This document shows, piece after piece, positions 56,042 to 64,000 of a DNA stretch of 64,000 bases. The notes under the pieces are model-generated. The model did not search any database, was not told where the DNA came from, and saw only the letters and a program-made list of their open reading frames with translations. The stretch covers positions 81,740 to 145,739 of the forward strand of contig JAABST010000005.1 of assembly GCA_011390275.1 (NCBI GenBank). The letters run 5' to 3'. Numbering within the stretch: position 1 is the stretch's first letter; each line of letters starts with the position of its first letter. The stretch is from Geitlerinema sp. S16 (lineage in GTDB: Bacteria; Cyanobacteriota; Cyanobacteriia; Cyanobacteriales; Geitlerinemataceae). The position numbers and the translations under genes were made by a program.

Positions 56042-57103
56042 TTAGCCAAACAAACCTAACCAAAGGGGGAGTGTTGCCAGCAGTCCAACCGTTGACACCA
56101 AAATACTGCTGGCCATCAGTGGCGCATCGATTTCATACTCTTCGACCAAAATCAAACCAGCGAACGCGGTCGGCATCCCTGCCATCAGCACCAAGACGAG
56201 GCGCAGGTATCCCGTTATGCCGATCGCAGTCAAACCCAGCCCTGTGATCGCAGGCATGACCAGGATTTTGAGCAGGCTCGGCGTGATCGACTCCTTGAGG
56301 CTATCCCACCCTTGAATCTGACTGAGGCGCATCCCCATCAAAATTAAAGCCGCAGCAATCACAATCCAAATCGTGGCATCGAGACCCATCTCGATCGACT
56401 CTGGGAAAGCGATCGCCTGGGTTGAAACGCCTAGCGCAAAAGCCCAAAGAGACGGAACCCCTAAAATATCGCGCACCTGCTGCCAACCCAACCCCACACC
56501 ACTTGACCGCCCAAAATGGCTCGCGATCAAAACTCCAATCCCCGAGGTCACCAACACATTGTTGGAGACCTGATAACAGATGGCCGCGCCGAGATGCTCC
56601 TCGGGAACCAGTAGCGGCAACAACGCAAAGCCAACAAAACCGGTATTTCCCAGCAGTCCCGCCAGGATAAAGCTACCCTGACGGCGGCGTGAAGCGGAGT
56701 GCAACAATTCCAGTTCATTCGCGTCAGGTTCAGAATCCAGCCCATGTTCTGAAGTACTGGCAAATTGGCGGATGGATTCGCTGGGGGGGTCTTTGTGTAG
56801 AGCGCTTGGGGCAAGGCGCGGCGGAATCCCGGACTCATTTGGGCGTTGTATAACATTCCAGGCGAGCCAGCCTAGGCCAAAATTGATCGTTACAACCGCA
56901 ATCAGTGATATTGGCGCGATCGCCAACGCGCTCGAAAAATCTCCATGTCGAGCTAGCACAAACACTTCGAGGGGAACCCCAACCCAGAATAGCGATCGTC
57001 CCAGCAAACGCGGTAGCCGATCGGGCGTGATCCGTAACAAAACTGCACCCACCGTCACCCAAAAGAGGAGCGGTGTGTACGCCCGTAATAGCGTTTCACC
57101 CAT
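56042..57103 (-). CDS. AEC family transporter
   Basis: This 353-residue protein has about ten membrane segments in the two five-helix halves of the auxin efflux carrier family, with NTGFVGFALLPLLVP in the middle and LVPEEHLGAAICYQVSNNVL. TGLGLTAIGITGYLRLVLVLM and PTAFAGLILVEEYEID in the second half are also typical. A 40-residue hydrophilic loop (about 95-135) separates the halves. Substrates in bacteria are small organic acids or amino acids; this one is unassigned. It converges on mtnP. Confidence 0.9.
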   Translation of the reverse strand: MGETLLRAYTPLLFWVTVGAVLLRITPDRLPRLLGRSLFWVGVPLEVFVLARHGDFSSALAIAPISLIAVVTINFGLGWLAWNVIQRPNESGIPPRLAPSALHKDPPSESIRQFASTSEHGLDSEPDANELELLHSASRRRQGSFILAGLLGNTGFVGFALLPLLVPEEHLGAAICYQVSNNVLVTSGIGVLIASHFGRSSGVGLGWQQVRDILGVPSLWAFALGVSTQAIAFPESIEMGLDATIWIVIAAALILMGMRLSQIQGWDSLKESITPSLLKILVMPAITGLGLTAIGITGYLRLVLVLMAGMPTAFAGLILVEEYEIDAPLMASSILVSTVGLLATLPLWLGLFG

Positions 57104-57177
57104 TAATTGCCATGCGTCTTAACCTAAGTCCTAAACCGTAACACGGAGTGAGTTGAGGGATAGGCCGCAGGAGGTTG

Positions 57178-57348
57178 CTAAATATCAAGCCAGCCAATGC
57201 CAAGGAAGGCAATCCAACCGGCGATCGAGAAAAAAGCAAACAGCCCCCACATCAGAGGCAACACCCATTTTTTATCGGTGTAGCCCAGCAGTGGCGTAAA
57301 TGCCACAAGCAAAAGAAAGACTAGAAAAACGATGAGAGCAAACAGCAT
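57178..57348 (-). CDS. 56-residue two-helix membrane protein
   Basis: A short gene begins at ATG 57348 with GGGGAGA seven bases upstream. The 56-residue product is MLFALIVFLVFLLLVAFTP, then a polar turn (GYTDKKW), then VLPLMWGLFAFFSIAGWIAF and a final GIGWLDI. Two membrane helices with a charged central turn are clear. It lies 74 bases upstream of the AEC carrier gene, on the same strand. I do not know the family; the good ribosome-binding site and coherent topology support expression. Confidence 0.7.
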   Translation of the reverse strand: MLFALIVFLVFLLLVAFTPLLGYTDKKWVLPLMWGLFAFFSIAGWIAFLGIGWLDI

Positions 57349-57911
57349 TGTCAATCTCCCCGAAGTAGATTCTTCGGCTAACGAGAGCTGTCCCTAGAGG
57401 CGATAGCTACTCAAACCGTACATCTATCATTTTAACAAAAGCCCCCATCAATTAACGATTTGAGGAGATCAAAGTCCTATTGATCTAGAGATGCCTCAAT
57501 CACTCAGAAATGAGTTGTCATGCCAGCAAAAATCGGTATTCATTTTGTTCTCACGATCCCAGTTGACTGTAAATATACTGAGTAAACGTGCTGAGCTTGA
57601 ACCTCGGCATTTATTAGGATTCTGACTTATTCTAAAGATGTATTAAGGATAGTTAATTTAAGCCAATAATGATTTTTATGCTAGTTCCGAGAGTTTCATA
57701 TAAGCAAGAGTTATGATGGATTTGTGAGGAATTTTTGATTTTTCTATCATAAATAACACGTTTGTTTTGTTGCTTCATTTTCTCTATGACGAGGCATGAT
57801 TCGACAAGACTCTAAATCTTTAATTAAAGTTTTAACGAAAGTTCTAATTAAAACGTTCAAAGCCTTTTAATGACTCATGTTTAGTTTCTGTAATCAAAAA
57901 CTCACGCTAAG
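57349..57911. other. AT-rich gap upstream of the PATAN regulator gene
   Basis: This 563-base AT-rich stretch between divergent genes shows no ORF with a ribosome-binding site and no repeat. It presumably holds the promoters for the 56-residue membrane protein and the PATAN regulator. Confidence 0.5.
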
Positions 57912-59318
57912 GTGATGGAAGCACCCATCGATCGCACTATGACTATCCTCGTCCCCCAATTTGCTCAACTCTTTGCAAATACACTCGTAACCGCCTCGCG
58001 CAATCATTTTAGTGGCAGGCTAGCGGTCAGCACGGACTCATTAACCTGGCATCTCTTTTTTCGCTTAGGGCGGATTGTTTGGATTGAGGGTGGGGTACAT
58101 CCTATGCGGCGCTGGATGCGTCTATGTAAGCGTTATTTGCCGAATTTTGAAGCCGATACGATCGCGGCTTTACATCGCAATATAACTCCCACAACGGCTT
58201 GGTCTTACGAAGCGCTTTGTGTGGCACTGCAAAAACGTCTGACGAGTCGTGAGCAGCTTCAAGCGGCGATTATGGATGTGGCGATGGAAGCAATGTTCGA
58301 TATTTTGCAGACCGCTCAGCGCTCGGATCTCACCTACATTTGTTTTGCGGAAGAAGCTCCGAGCCAGTCCTTGGCACTCCTAAAGGTCAAAGACGTTTTT
58401 GCTCATGCGCTACAACAATGGGAAGCGTGGCAGCAGATTGAATTGGGTGACTATTCCCCCAACCTCGCGCCGAGTATCGTTTCAACAGAACGATTGCGTA
58501 AGATTGTCTCGCCTCAAGCGGCTCACCGTCTCATGAATATGGCGCAGGGCGATCGCAGCCTGCGAGACTTAGCCGTGGCGCTCGATCGCGATCTGTTGCG
58601 CCTCAGTCGATCGCTACTCGGAGGCGTACGTCAGGGGGCGATCGCGCTGACGGAAATTGAAGACTGCGAATTGCCCGCTGTTGTTCAGCAACCGATCTCT
58701 AGCCTACAAGGGTCGGAATTTTCAACACTTACATCGGAGGGTCTCGTCTCCAGTCCACCGATATTCACAGCGCCGCAATCTAGCAGTCTTCCTCGCCCTG
58801 CTGTTCCTCAACCTTCTAACAAAGCCATCCCCCCTGCCGATCCCGCATCGTTAGAGAGCAAAGATCACCCCGATCGCACTTCGGCGACAGTTACGTTCGA
58901 CTTTGTGGAAAGCTATGAGACGCTGGCTAACTCGCAAAAACCAACGATTGTTCATGTTGATGACAGTCCGCAAAATTGCGGCATTGCTCGGACAATTTTG
59001 GAGTCGGCAGGCTATCGCTATATCGATGTCAATGATCCTCTGCAAGCGATTCCGACTCTACTCCAGGCCAAACCCAAGTTAATTTTGCTGGATTTAATGA
59101 TGCCTGTCATTAATGGCTATGAGCTGTGTTCACAAATTCGGCGTGTATCGAGTTTGAAGGATTTACCGATCGTGATGCTCACGAGCCAGGATGGCATTGT
59201 CGATCGAGTTCGCGCCAAGGTGGTCAAGGCTTCGGCATTTCTTTCCAAGCCGATCGAGCCGAGTAAGTTGCTTCAAGCCGTTAACCAGTTCGTTCCGATC
59301 ACAAAAAGTGCATCTTAG
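57912..59318 (+). CDS. PATAN (DUF4388)-type response regulator
   Basis: This 468-residue protein has an N-terminal PATAN/DUF4388 domain (residues about 12-170: HFSGRLAVSTDSLTWHLFFR, LGRIVWIEGG) and a helical region to about 245. A Ser/Pro-rich linker is followed by a receiver domain (about 340-460) with phospho-acceptor Asp in LILLDLMMPVINGYELC, acidic pair VDDSP, Thr in VMLTSQDG and Lys in FLSKP. This matches the PatA/PixG class of cyanobacterial regulators that act in phototaxis, pilus function or heterocyst patterning. No kinase or chemotaxis gene adjoins. The end overlaps cobS by four bases, convergent. Confidence 0.93.
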   Translation: MMEAPIDRTMTILVPQFAQLFANTLVTASRNHFSGRLAVSTDSLTWHLFFRLGRIVWIEGGVHPMRRWMRLCKRYLPNFEADTIAALHRNITPTTAWSYEALCVALQKRLTSREQLQAAIMDVAMEAMFDILQTAQRSDLTYICFAEEAPSQSLALLKVKDVFAHALQQWEAWQQIELGDYSPNLAPSIVSTERLRKIVSPQAAHRLMNMAQGDRSLRDLAVALDRDLLRLSRSLLGGVRQGAIALTEIEDCELPAVVQQPISSLQGSEFSTLTSEGLVSSPPIFTAPQSSSLPRPAVPQPSNKAIPPADPASLESKDHPDRTSATVTFDFVESYETLANSQKPTIVHVDDSPQNCGIARTILESAGYRYIDVNDPLQAIPTLLQAKPKLILLDLMMPVINGYELCSQIRRVSSLKDLPIVMLTSQDGIVDRVRAKVVKASAFLSKPIEPSKLLQAVNQFVPITKSAS

Positions 59319-60094
59319 CCGGACAACATCGACAGGCCGACCAACATAAACGCTTCCGTCCATTCGACGATCGCGCCGTAGGTATCGCCGGTATGTCCGC
59401 CGAGCTGTCGGGCGATCCAAGCTCCGATCCCCGTCGATAGCGTGACGCCCAGAATGACCGATCCGAGACTGATGAACCAGCGATCGGGGTGGGCGTTGAC
59501 ATGAACGAGGGCGAGAAGTAGCAGCGTGATCGCACCGGGCAGCAGGTCGCGCCAAGATTGTTGTGACTGGTGGAGCGATCCTTTTCCCTGAGTGCGGAGG
59601 TAGGGATAACGCACGATCGCCACGACCTGACCCCAGCGCCCCCAACCGGCGGCGGTCATCAACACAAAGGCGCGATCGCCAGACAGATCGGCTAGCGCAG
59701 CAACCTTTAACACCACGATCGCCACGGCGGCCATCGCGCCAAAGGCTCCGGCGACACTGTCGCGCATCACTTCCAGGCGACGCTGGGGATCGAGGACGGC
59801 GAGACCATCGGCTAGGTCGATCGCGCCGTCGAGATGCAGCCCGCCGGTGAGGGCGATCGCGGCGATCACCACGACGGCACTGGCGGTTAGCGGAGCCGCA
59901 TTCAACGCGGCCAGGATCGCATCGAGCAACCCGAGCAAAATCCCGATCACAATGCCAATGATCGGCGCAAATCGAGCCATGCCGCTAAAGTTGAGCGTCC
60001 AACTGGCGGGGACGGGCAAGCAGGTATAGAACACGAGGGCAGCGCTGATGCTGTGCCATTGGTTTACCCACCAGTTGAAATGACGATCGCTCAT
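59315..60094 (-). CDS. cobS: Adenosylcobinamide-GDP ribazoletransferase
   Basis: This 259-residue multi-pass membrane enzyme joins the activated lower ligand to adenosylcobinamide-GDP, the last step of corrinoid assembly. Visible motifs are FYTCLPVPASWTLNFSGMAR, ALTGGLHLDGAIDLADGLAV (metal-binding Asp residues), RRLEVMRDSVAGAFGAMAAV and AAGWGRWGQVVAIVRYPYLR. The C-terminal IARQLGGHTGDTYGAIVEW is also characteristic. The CobT-like gene at 6123-7262 is the only other corrinoid gene in the window. The 5' side is bounded by a repeat element. Confidence 0.96.
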   Translation of the reverse strand: MSDRHFNWWVNQWHSISAALVFYTCLPVPASWTLNFSGMARFAPIIGIVIGILLGLLDAILAALNAAPLTASAVVVIAAIALTGGLHLDGAIDLADGLAVLDPQRRLEVMRDSVAGAFGAMAAVAIVVLKVAALADLSGDRAFVLMTAAGWGRWGQVVAIVRYPYLRTQGKGSLHQSQQSWRDLLPGAITLLLLALVHVNAHPDRWFISLGSVILGVTLSTGIGAWIARQLGGHTGDTYGAIVEWTEAFMLVGLSMLSG

Positions 60095-60214
60095 CGGGTT
60101 TGCTCGGTATTGGCTGGCCGGATTGTCCTGGGTGTCCTAGGTCTGGGGCGCTATCACGGATCGATTGTGATTGCGATTGTGATTGTGGCTGGGCTGTGGT
60201 TAGCGGCGGTTCAG

Positions 60215-60366
60215 TAGACCTCTTGCACGAATATCATTCCCTCTCCCTAAATCCCTCTCCCAGAGCGGGAGAGAGACTTTGAAAGGCAATATTTTTGATT
60301 TGGCTCCCCTTCTCCCTGCTTGGGAGAAGGGGCTGGGGGATGAGGGCGATTCATGCAAGAGGTCTA
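60215..60366. mobile_element. Foldback repeat, family A copy 2 (152 bp)
   Basis: TAGACCTCTTGCA at 60215-60227 and TGCAAGAGGTCTA at 60354-60366 form a perfect 13-bp inverted repeat. The core matches copy 1 (4142-4292), including CCCTAAATCCCTCTC, the GAGACTTTGA junction and GCTCCCCTTCTCCC with its partner arm GGGAGAAGGGG. It lies between cobS and leuB. A 60-codon frame here (60100-60282) merely translates the repeat. Confidence 0.78.
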
Positions 60367-60376
60367 GCCGCAAAAC

Positions 60377-61462
60377 TTACGCTTCGATCGCTTCGAGTAG
60401 CGCGTCCGACATGGCCTTGCAGCCGACTAAGGTTTGTCCTTCCGACATGATATCCCCCGTGCGGAAGCCGCGATCGAGAACGGTCATCACCGCTGCTTCG
60501 ATCTTGCTGGCCGCTTCGGGTTGATTGAGGGCATAGCGCAACATCATCGCGGCGCTGAGAACTTGCGCGAGGGGGTTGGCTTTGTCTTGACCGGCGATAT
60601 CCGGGGCGGAACCGTGGACGGGTTCGTAAACGCCGGGGCCGTCAGCGCCGAGGCTGGCGGAGGGGAGCATCCCGATCGAGCCGGTGAGCATGGCCGCCGC
60701 GTCGGAGAGAATATCGCCGAACAGGTTGCCGGTGACGATCGTGTCGAACTGCTTCGGCGCACGGATGAGCTGCATCGCGGCGTTATCGACGTAGAGGTGT
60801 GATAGTTCAACTTCGGGATAATCCGCATTTAAAGCCGTGACGCGATCGCGCCAAAGCTGCGACACATCCAGCACATTGGCTTTATCCACCGAACACAGCT
60901 TGCCGCCGCGTTTTTGTGCCGTTTCGTAGGCGACGCGGGCGATGCGATCGATTTCACTCGCGGTATATGCCATCGTATTCACGCCACGCTGTTCGCCGGT
61001 TTCCGTTTCAAAAATACCTTTCGGCTGACCGAAATAGACACCGCCCGTCAGTTCGCGCACCACCATAATATCGACCCCTTCAACCACCTCACGTTTCAGG
61101 GTGGACGCATCGATTAACTGCGGCAAGATCGTCGCTGGTCGTAGATTGGCGAACAGTTCCAGACCCGCGCGTAACCCCAGCAAGCCGGTTTCCGGGCGCT
61201 GTTCGCGCGGCAAATTGTCCCACTTATATCCGCCGATCGCCGCGAGCATCACCGCATCGCTTTGCTTGCAGGTGGCGAGGGTTTCGTCCGGCAACGGGCT
61301 GCCGGTGGCATTGATCGCCGCACCACCGATCAGCGCCGTCTCAAAGCGGCACGCAAAGTCAAATTGTTTGCCGACCGCCTCGATCGCAGCAACCGCGACA
61401 GGGATAATTTCGGGGCCGATGCCGTCACCGGGAAGAAGGGTAATGCGGTACTGCTGGGTCAT
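60377..61462 (-). CDS. leuB: 3-isopropylmalate dehydrogenase
   Basis: This 361-residue NAD-dependent enzyme oxidatively decarboxylates 3-isopropylmalate in leucine synthesis. ATG 61462 ([20 protein letters not shown]) is the natural start; an upstream extension of 20 codons is open but unlikely. Motifs are [53 protein letters not shown] and [20 protein letters not shown], where Tyr, Asp and Lys form the catalytic and metal sites. Length is normal. No other leu gene is near. Confidence 0.97.
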   Translation of the reverse strand: MTQQYRITLLPGDGIGPEIIPVAVAAIEAVGKQFDFACRFETALIGGAAINATGSPLPDETLATCKQSDAVMLAAIGGYKWDNLPREQRPETGLLGLRAGLELFANLRPATILPQLIDASTLKREVVEGVDIMVVRELTGGVYFGQPKGIFETETGEQRGVNTMAYTASEIDRIARVAYETAQKRGGKLCSVDKANVLDVSQLWRDRVTALNADYPEVELSHLYVDNAAMQLIRAPKQFDTIVTGNLFGDILSDAAAMLTGSIGMLPSASLGADGPGVYEPVHGSAPDIAGQDKANPLAQVLSAAMMLRYALNQPEAASKIEAAVMTVLDRGFRTGDIMSEGQTLVGCKAMSDALLEAIEA

Positions 61463-61693
61463 AGCGAAATGATTCAAAAAGTGAAATGACAAGCTGTTAT
61501 GGACGTCATGGCGATCGAGCAACGTGTCCGTCAGCGGTCAAATTCTATCGGAAAGGTGTACAGATCCGGCAGATTTCTCGGAGTCACGATTACTGCAAAA
61601 CCCATAATTAAAGCTAAAAAAATCGCCCGATTTTGTCTCGTGATGAGTCCAAAACCGAGCGATCGTTATACTTCTAGGCTTAAAGATCGAGGA

Positions 61694-62044
<351 letters not shown>

Positions 62045-62047
62045 TTA

Positions 62048-62128
62048 AAGATTCCAGGGATCAGGATTCAAATTTAACGAACAGCAATGAATCCAAACCA
62101 AGCTAACGGGATAGCGCTTGGATTTTTT
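62048..62128 (-). promoter_or_regulatory. Hairpin in the glnB leader
   Basis: On the minus strand AATCCAAGC pairs with GCTTGGTTTGGATT, with a partly open stem and a loop of about 10 bases (62087-62123). It lies in the presumed 5' leader of glnB. The plus-strand copy ends in six T, so it could also terminate antisense transcripts. Confidence 0.45.
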
Positions 62129-62135
62129 GTTGCGT

Positions 62136-62141
62136 ATTATA
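62136..62141 (-). promoter_or_regulatory. Probable -10 element of glnB
   Basis: The minus strand reads ATACCGTATAATACGC, giving a consensus TATAAT about 105 bases upstream of the glnB start. No good -35 hexamer stands 16-18 bases further up. An exact NtcA box (GTA-N8-TAC) is absent; the nearest is GTC-N8-TAC, which sits too close to the -10. Confidence 0.5.
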
Positions 62142-62196
62142 CGGTATGACTTCAGACGTGCCTTGTAATCGGCGCACCACCCGCGAGATCGTTCGA

Positions 62197-62928
62197 TTAC
62201 AGAACCACATCCGCCAGTCCGAGATAGTGTAACCCTTCGGGTGAAACCTGGAAGCGACACGGGACAATTTCAACCCCCGCAGCGACCGCGTCGCGCAATA
62301 ACTGGCCGTATTCTGGGTCGCGCTCATCACCGGGCGCAAACTGCGTACAGTCGCCTCGGTTAATGAAGTACAACATAACGCATCGACATTGATCGCCCTG
62401 ATTTTGGGCGATCGCGGTCAGCTCTCGCAAATGTTTTTGACCCCGCGTCGTGACGGTGTCGGGAAACAGCGCTAGGTCATCCTGCGCCCAGGTCGTATTT
62501 TTGACTTCAACGTAAATCTGGCGATCGCCCCCCGTCAGCAAAAAATCAATCCGGCTTTTGCCATCGACGCCATATTTCACCTCGGGCTTCACCGTATCGT
62601 AGCCCTCGATCGCCACGATCTCGTGACGTTCGAGCATCCCCTTAATCACCTTGTTCGGCAAATTCGTATTCGCCCCCACCCACGTCCGGGTTGCATCGCG
62701 CATCTGCACGGCCTCCCAGGTGTATTTCAGCTTGCGCTTGGGATCGTCACTGTGCGTGATGAGAACCGGACTACTCGGATCGCAAATGCCCGTCATGGGA
62801 CCTGTGTTGGGGCAGTGAGCCGTAACGACACTGCCGTTAACCAGTTCGATATCGGCAAAAAAACGTTTGTAACGCTTAACAAGCGTGCCGGAGAGGGTGC
62901 GCGGGTAGCAATAAACCAGGTCTGACAT
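62197..62928 (-). CDS. sfsA: DNA/RNA nuclease SfsA
   Basis: This 243-residue protein has an N-terminal OB-like part (LVKRYKRFFADIELVNGSVV, TAHCPNTGPMTGIC) and a PD-(D/E)XK nuclease core (KSRIDFLLTGGDRQIYVEVKNTTW), where Asp and the E-x-K pair form the active site. FPDTVTTRGQKHLREL and VMLYFINRGDC follow. The gene has the family's usual length and lies directly upstream of glnB on the same strand. Originally linked to sugar-fermentation genes; its actual role in cyanobacteria is unsettled. Confidence 0.95.
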   Translation of the reverse strand: MSDLVYCYPRTLSGTLVKRYKRFFADIELVNGSVVTAHCPNTGPMTGICDPSSPVLITHSDDPKRKLKYTWEAVQMRDATRTWVGANTNLPNKVIKGMLERHEIVAIEGYDTVKPEVKYGVDGKSRIDFLLTGGDRQIYVEVKNTTWAQDDLALFPDTVTTRGQKHLRELTAIAQNQGDQCRCVMLYFINRGDCTQFAPGDERDPEYGQLLRDAVAAGVEIVPCRFQVSPEGLHYLGLADVVL

Positions 62929-63102
62929 AGCTGTAAGACGTATCTAACGGGCGAAAACAATAGGTGACGATCAGATAAAAGCTGGGTCGCGATCGGAATT
63001 TAGTATTGTCATACGTTATTCCTAAACTCCCAAATATCCCGACACATCCAAGCGTTCCAAGTTTAGCGAGTGTCGGGTCAATTCTTTCAATCTTGGAGTG
63101 AT

Positions 63103-63831
63103 TCAGGCGTCTCCTTCCGGATGACAAGAATTATTTTGTTGAACACTATCTAAAGCATCTTGCGACAGGCCAAAATTCGAGTGAAGCCAAGACCATAGCG
63201 CCGGATCAGCAAAATCTTCGATCGTTAGCGTCGCTCCCGCTGCCGTTAGCTCCGCATCGCTATAGGTCGTACGCACCCCAAGCGTCACCAGTTTCGCCCC
63301 AACCGCCGATCGCACACCCGTGGGCGTATCTTCAAAGGCGATCGTCACCTCGGGCGCAACATCCAAGCGGCGCAATCCTTCGAGATACGGATCAGGGTCT
63401 GGCTTGCCGCGCGGCAGCTCTTCGGCGAGAACGATCGTTTCAAACTCACGGTGTCGATCCGTCATCAAGCCCAGCACATTCAGCATATGCTCGGCATTGG
63501 CACGGGGCGCGTTGGTGACGACGCCGCGACGGATGTTGTGCGATCGGCACAGACTGAGCAGGCGATCGAGTCCAGTCAAGCGCTCAAGGTTCGCTGTATC
63601 ACGAAAGAGCCGCTCTTTGTTTTGGGCGAATTGTAAGCTTTCGCGGTGAGACAAGTCGGGTAAGATATCACGAATAATTTTGGCGTTCGTATTGCCGCTA
63701 ATATGATGTTTATAAAAATCAAGATCAATGAATAGTTCGTGATTTGATAATAGAGTTTGCCAGGCCGAAAAATGGGCGCGATCGCTATGGGTCAGCGTAC
63801 CATCTAGATCAAAGAGAATTGCTTGAAGCAT
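63103..63831 (-). CDS. HAD superfamily phosphatase, beta-phosphoglucomutase-like
   Basis: This 242-residue cytoplasmic protein has all HAD motifs: AILFDLDGTLTHSD (nucleophile Asp8 and Asp10), GVVTNAPRANAEHM (motif II Thr), a Lys in LPRGKPDPDPYLEGLRRL (motif III) and VTIAFEDTPTGVRSA (motif IV Asp). The four-helix cap after motif I places it with the beta-phosphoglucomutase/phosphoglycolate phosphatase subfamily. The substrate is a phosphorylated small molecule that cannot be fixed here. It starts at ATG 63831. Confidence 0.92.
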   Translation of the reverse strand: MLQAILFDLDGTLTHSDRAHFSAWQTLLSNHELFIDLDFYKHHISGNTNAKIIRDILPDLSHRESLQFAQNKERLFRDTANLERLTGLDRLLSLCRSHNIRRGVVTNAPRANAEHMLNVLGLMTDRHREFETIVLAEELPRGKPDPDPYLEGLRRLDVAPEVTIAFEDTPTGVRSAVGAKLVTLGVRTTYSDAELTAAGATLTIEDFADPALWSWLHSNFGLSQDALDSVQQNNSCHPEGDA

Positions 63832-64000
63832 AGGGATCTAACTTTTAATACGTTCAATGCTAAGTCTGGCATAATAGCAAAACAATCCAACTTTTGATTT
63901 AAACTTCAGCCTTGAACTGACGAATAAAAACGTCCTATATTAACTGTAATTAATCGCAAAAATAAAACTCTCTTCTGATGCCAGAAAAACAGTCTGAAAC

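Noticed and set aside
60100..60282. 60-codon plus-strand frame with a DCDCDCDC stretch
   Set aside because: Low-complexity DNA and the family A repeat produce it; no ribosome-binding site.

Overview
The window is chromosomal DNA from a cyanobacterium. The octamer GCGATCGC and its core CGATCG (the HIP1 repeat) are very frequent. Several genes belong to families largely confined to cyanobacteria or plastids: Ycf35/DUF1257 with DUF2997, DUF3747, a PATAN response regulator, the TIGR00303 CobT-like protein, RNP-type RNA-binding protein and the urt urea transporter. Coding density is high and most genes look vertically inherited. Genus cannot be fixed from sequence alone. I see no tRNA, rRNA, CRISPR array or intact transposase.

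Layout. 1-3621: 5' part of a very large acidic coiled-coil protein that runs off the left edge. 4.5-7.3 kb: Crp/Fnr regulator, DUF2232 membrane protein, CobT-like protein. 7.3-9.9 kb: membrane PAS-GGDEF-EAL c-di-GMP protein split by one in-frame stop codon. 11.0-17.7 kb: two large exported proteins, a two-partner-secretion/haemagglutinin-like protein and an RTX calcium-binding protein, converging on a repeat-rich gap. 18.3-20.0 kb: lone ureC. 20.0-22.2 kb: an accessory cassette (GNAT-like protein, small acidic protein, DUF4268 nuclease-like protein) whose last gene is interrupted by a 250-bp MITE-like element with a perfect 9-bp target duplication. 22.5-28.4 kb: nucleotidyltransferase, CrtISO-like oxidoreductase, MoaD/ThiS-like protein, threonine synthase, orphan TRAP binding protein. 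28.7-38.9 kb: RNA-binding protein, catalytically degenerate M48-like membrane protein, DUF2997/Ycf35/ferredoxin trio, membrane coiled-coil protein, TPR-beta-propeller protein, class II aldolase, nuclease-like accessory gene. 39-46.8 kb: gyrB, EamA exporter and three envelope proteins. 47-51.3 kb: urtBCDE without urtA, with repeats lodged between genes. 51.7-64 kb: rpsB-tsf, conserved hypothetical, mtnP, AEC carrier, 56-residue membrane protein, PATAN regulator, cobS, leuB, glnB, sfsA, HAD phosphatase.

Themes. Nitrogen: urea uptake (urtBCDE), urease catalytic subunit (ureC) and PII (glnB) are all present but not linked. Corrinoid lower-ligand assembly: CobT-like protein and cobS. Envelope and surface: TPS protein, RTX protein, PG-binding/HEAT, DUF3747 and PPC proteins. 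The strongest non-genic signal is a set of short palindromic or MITE-like repeats (at least six families) between genes, inside the urt operon and, once, inside a gene. Four convergent gene pairs overlap by 4-6 bases at their stop codons.
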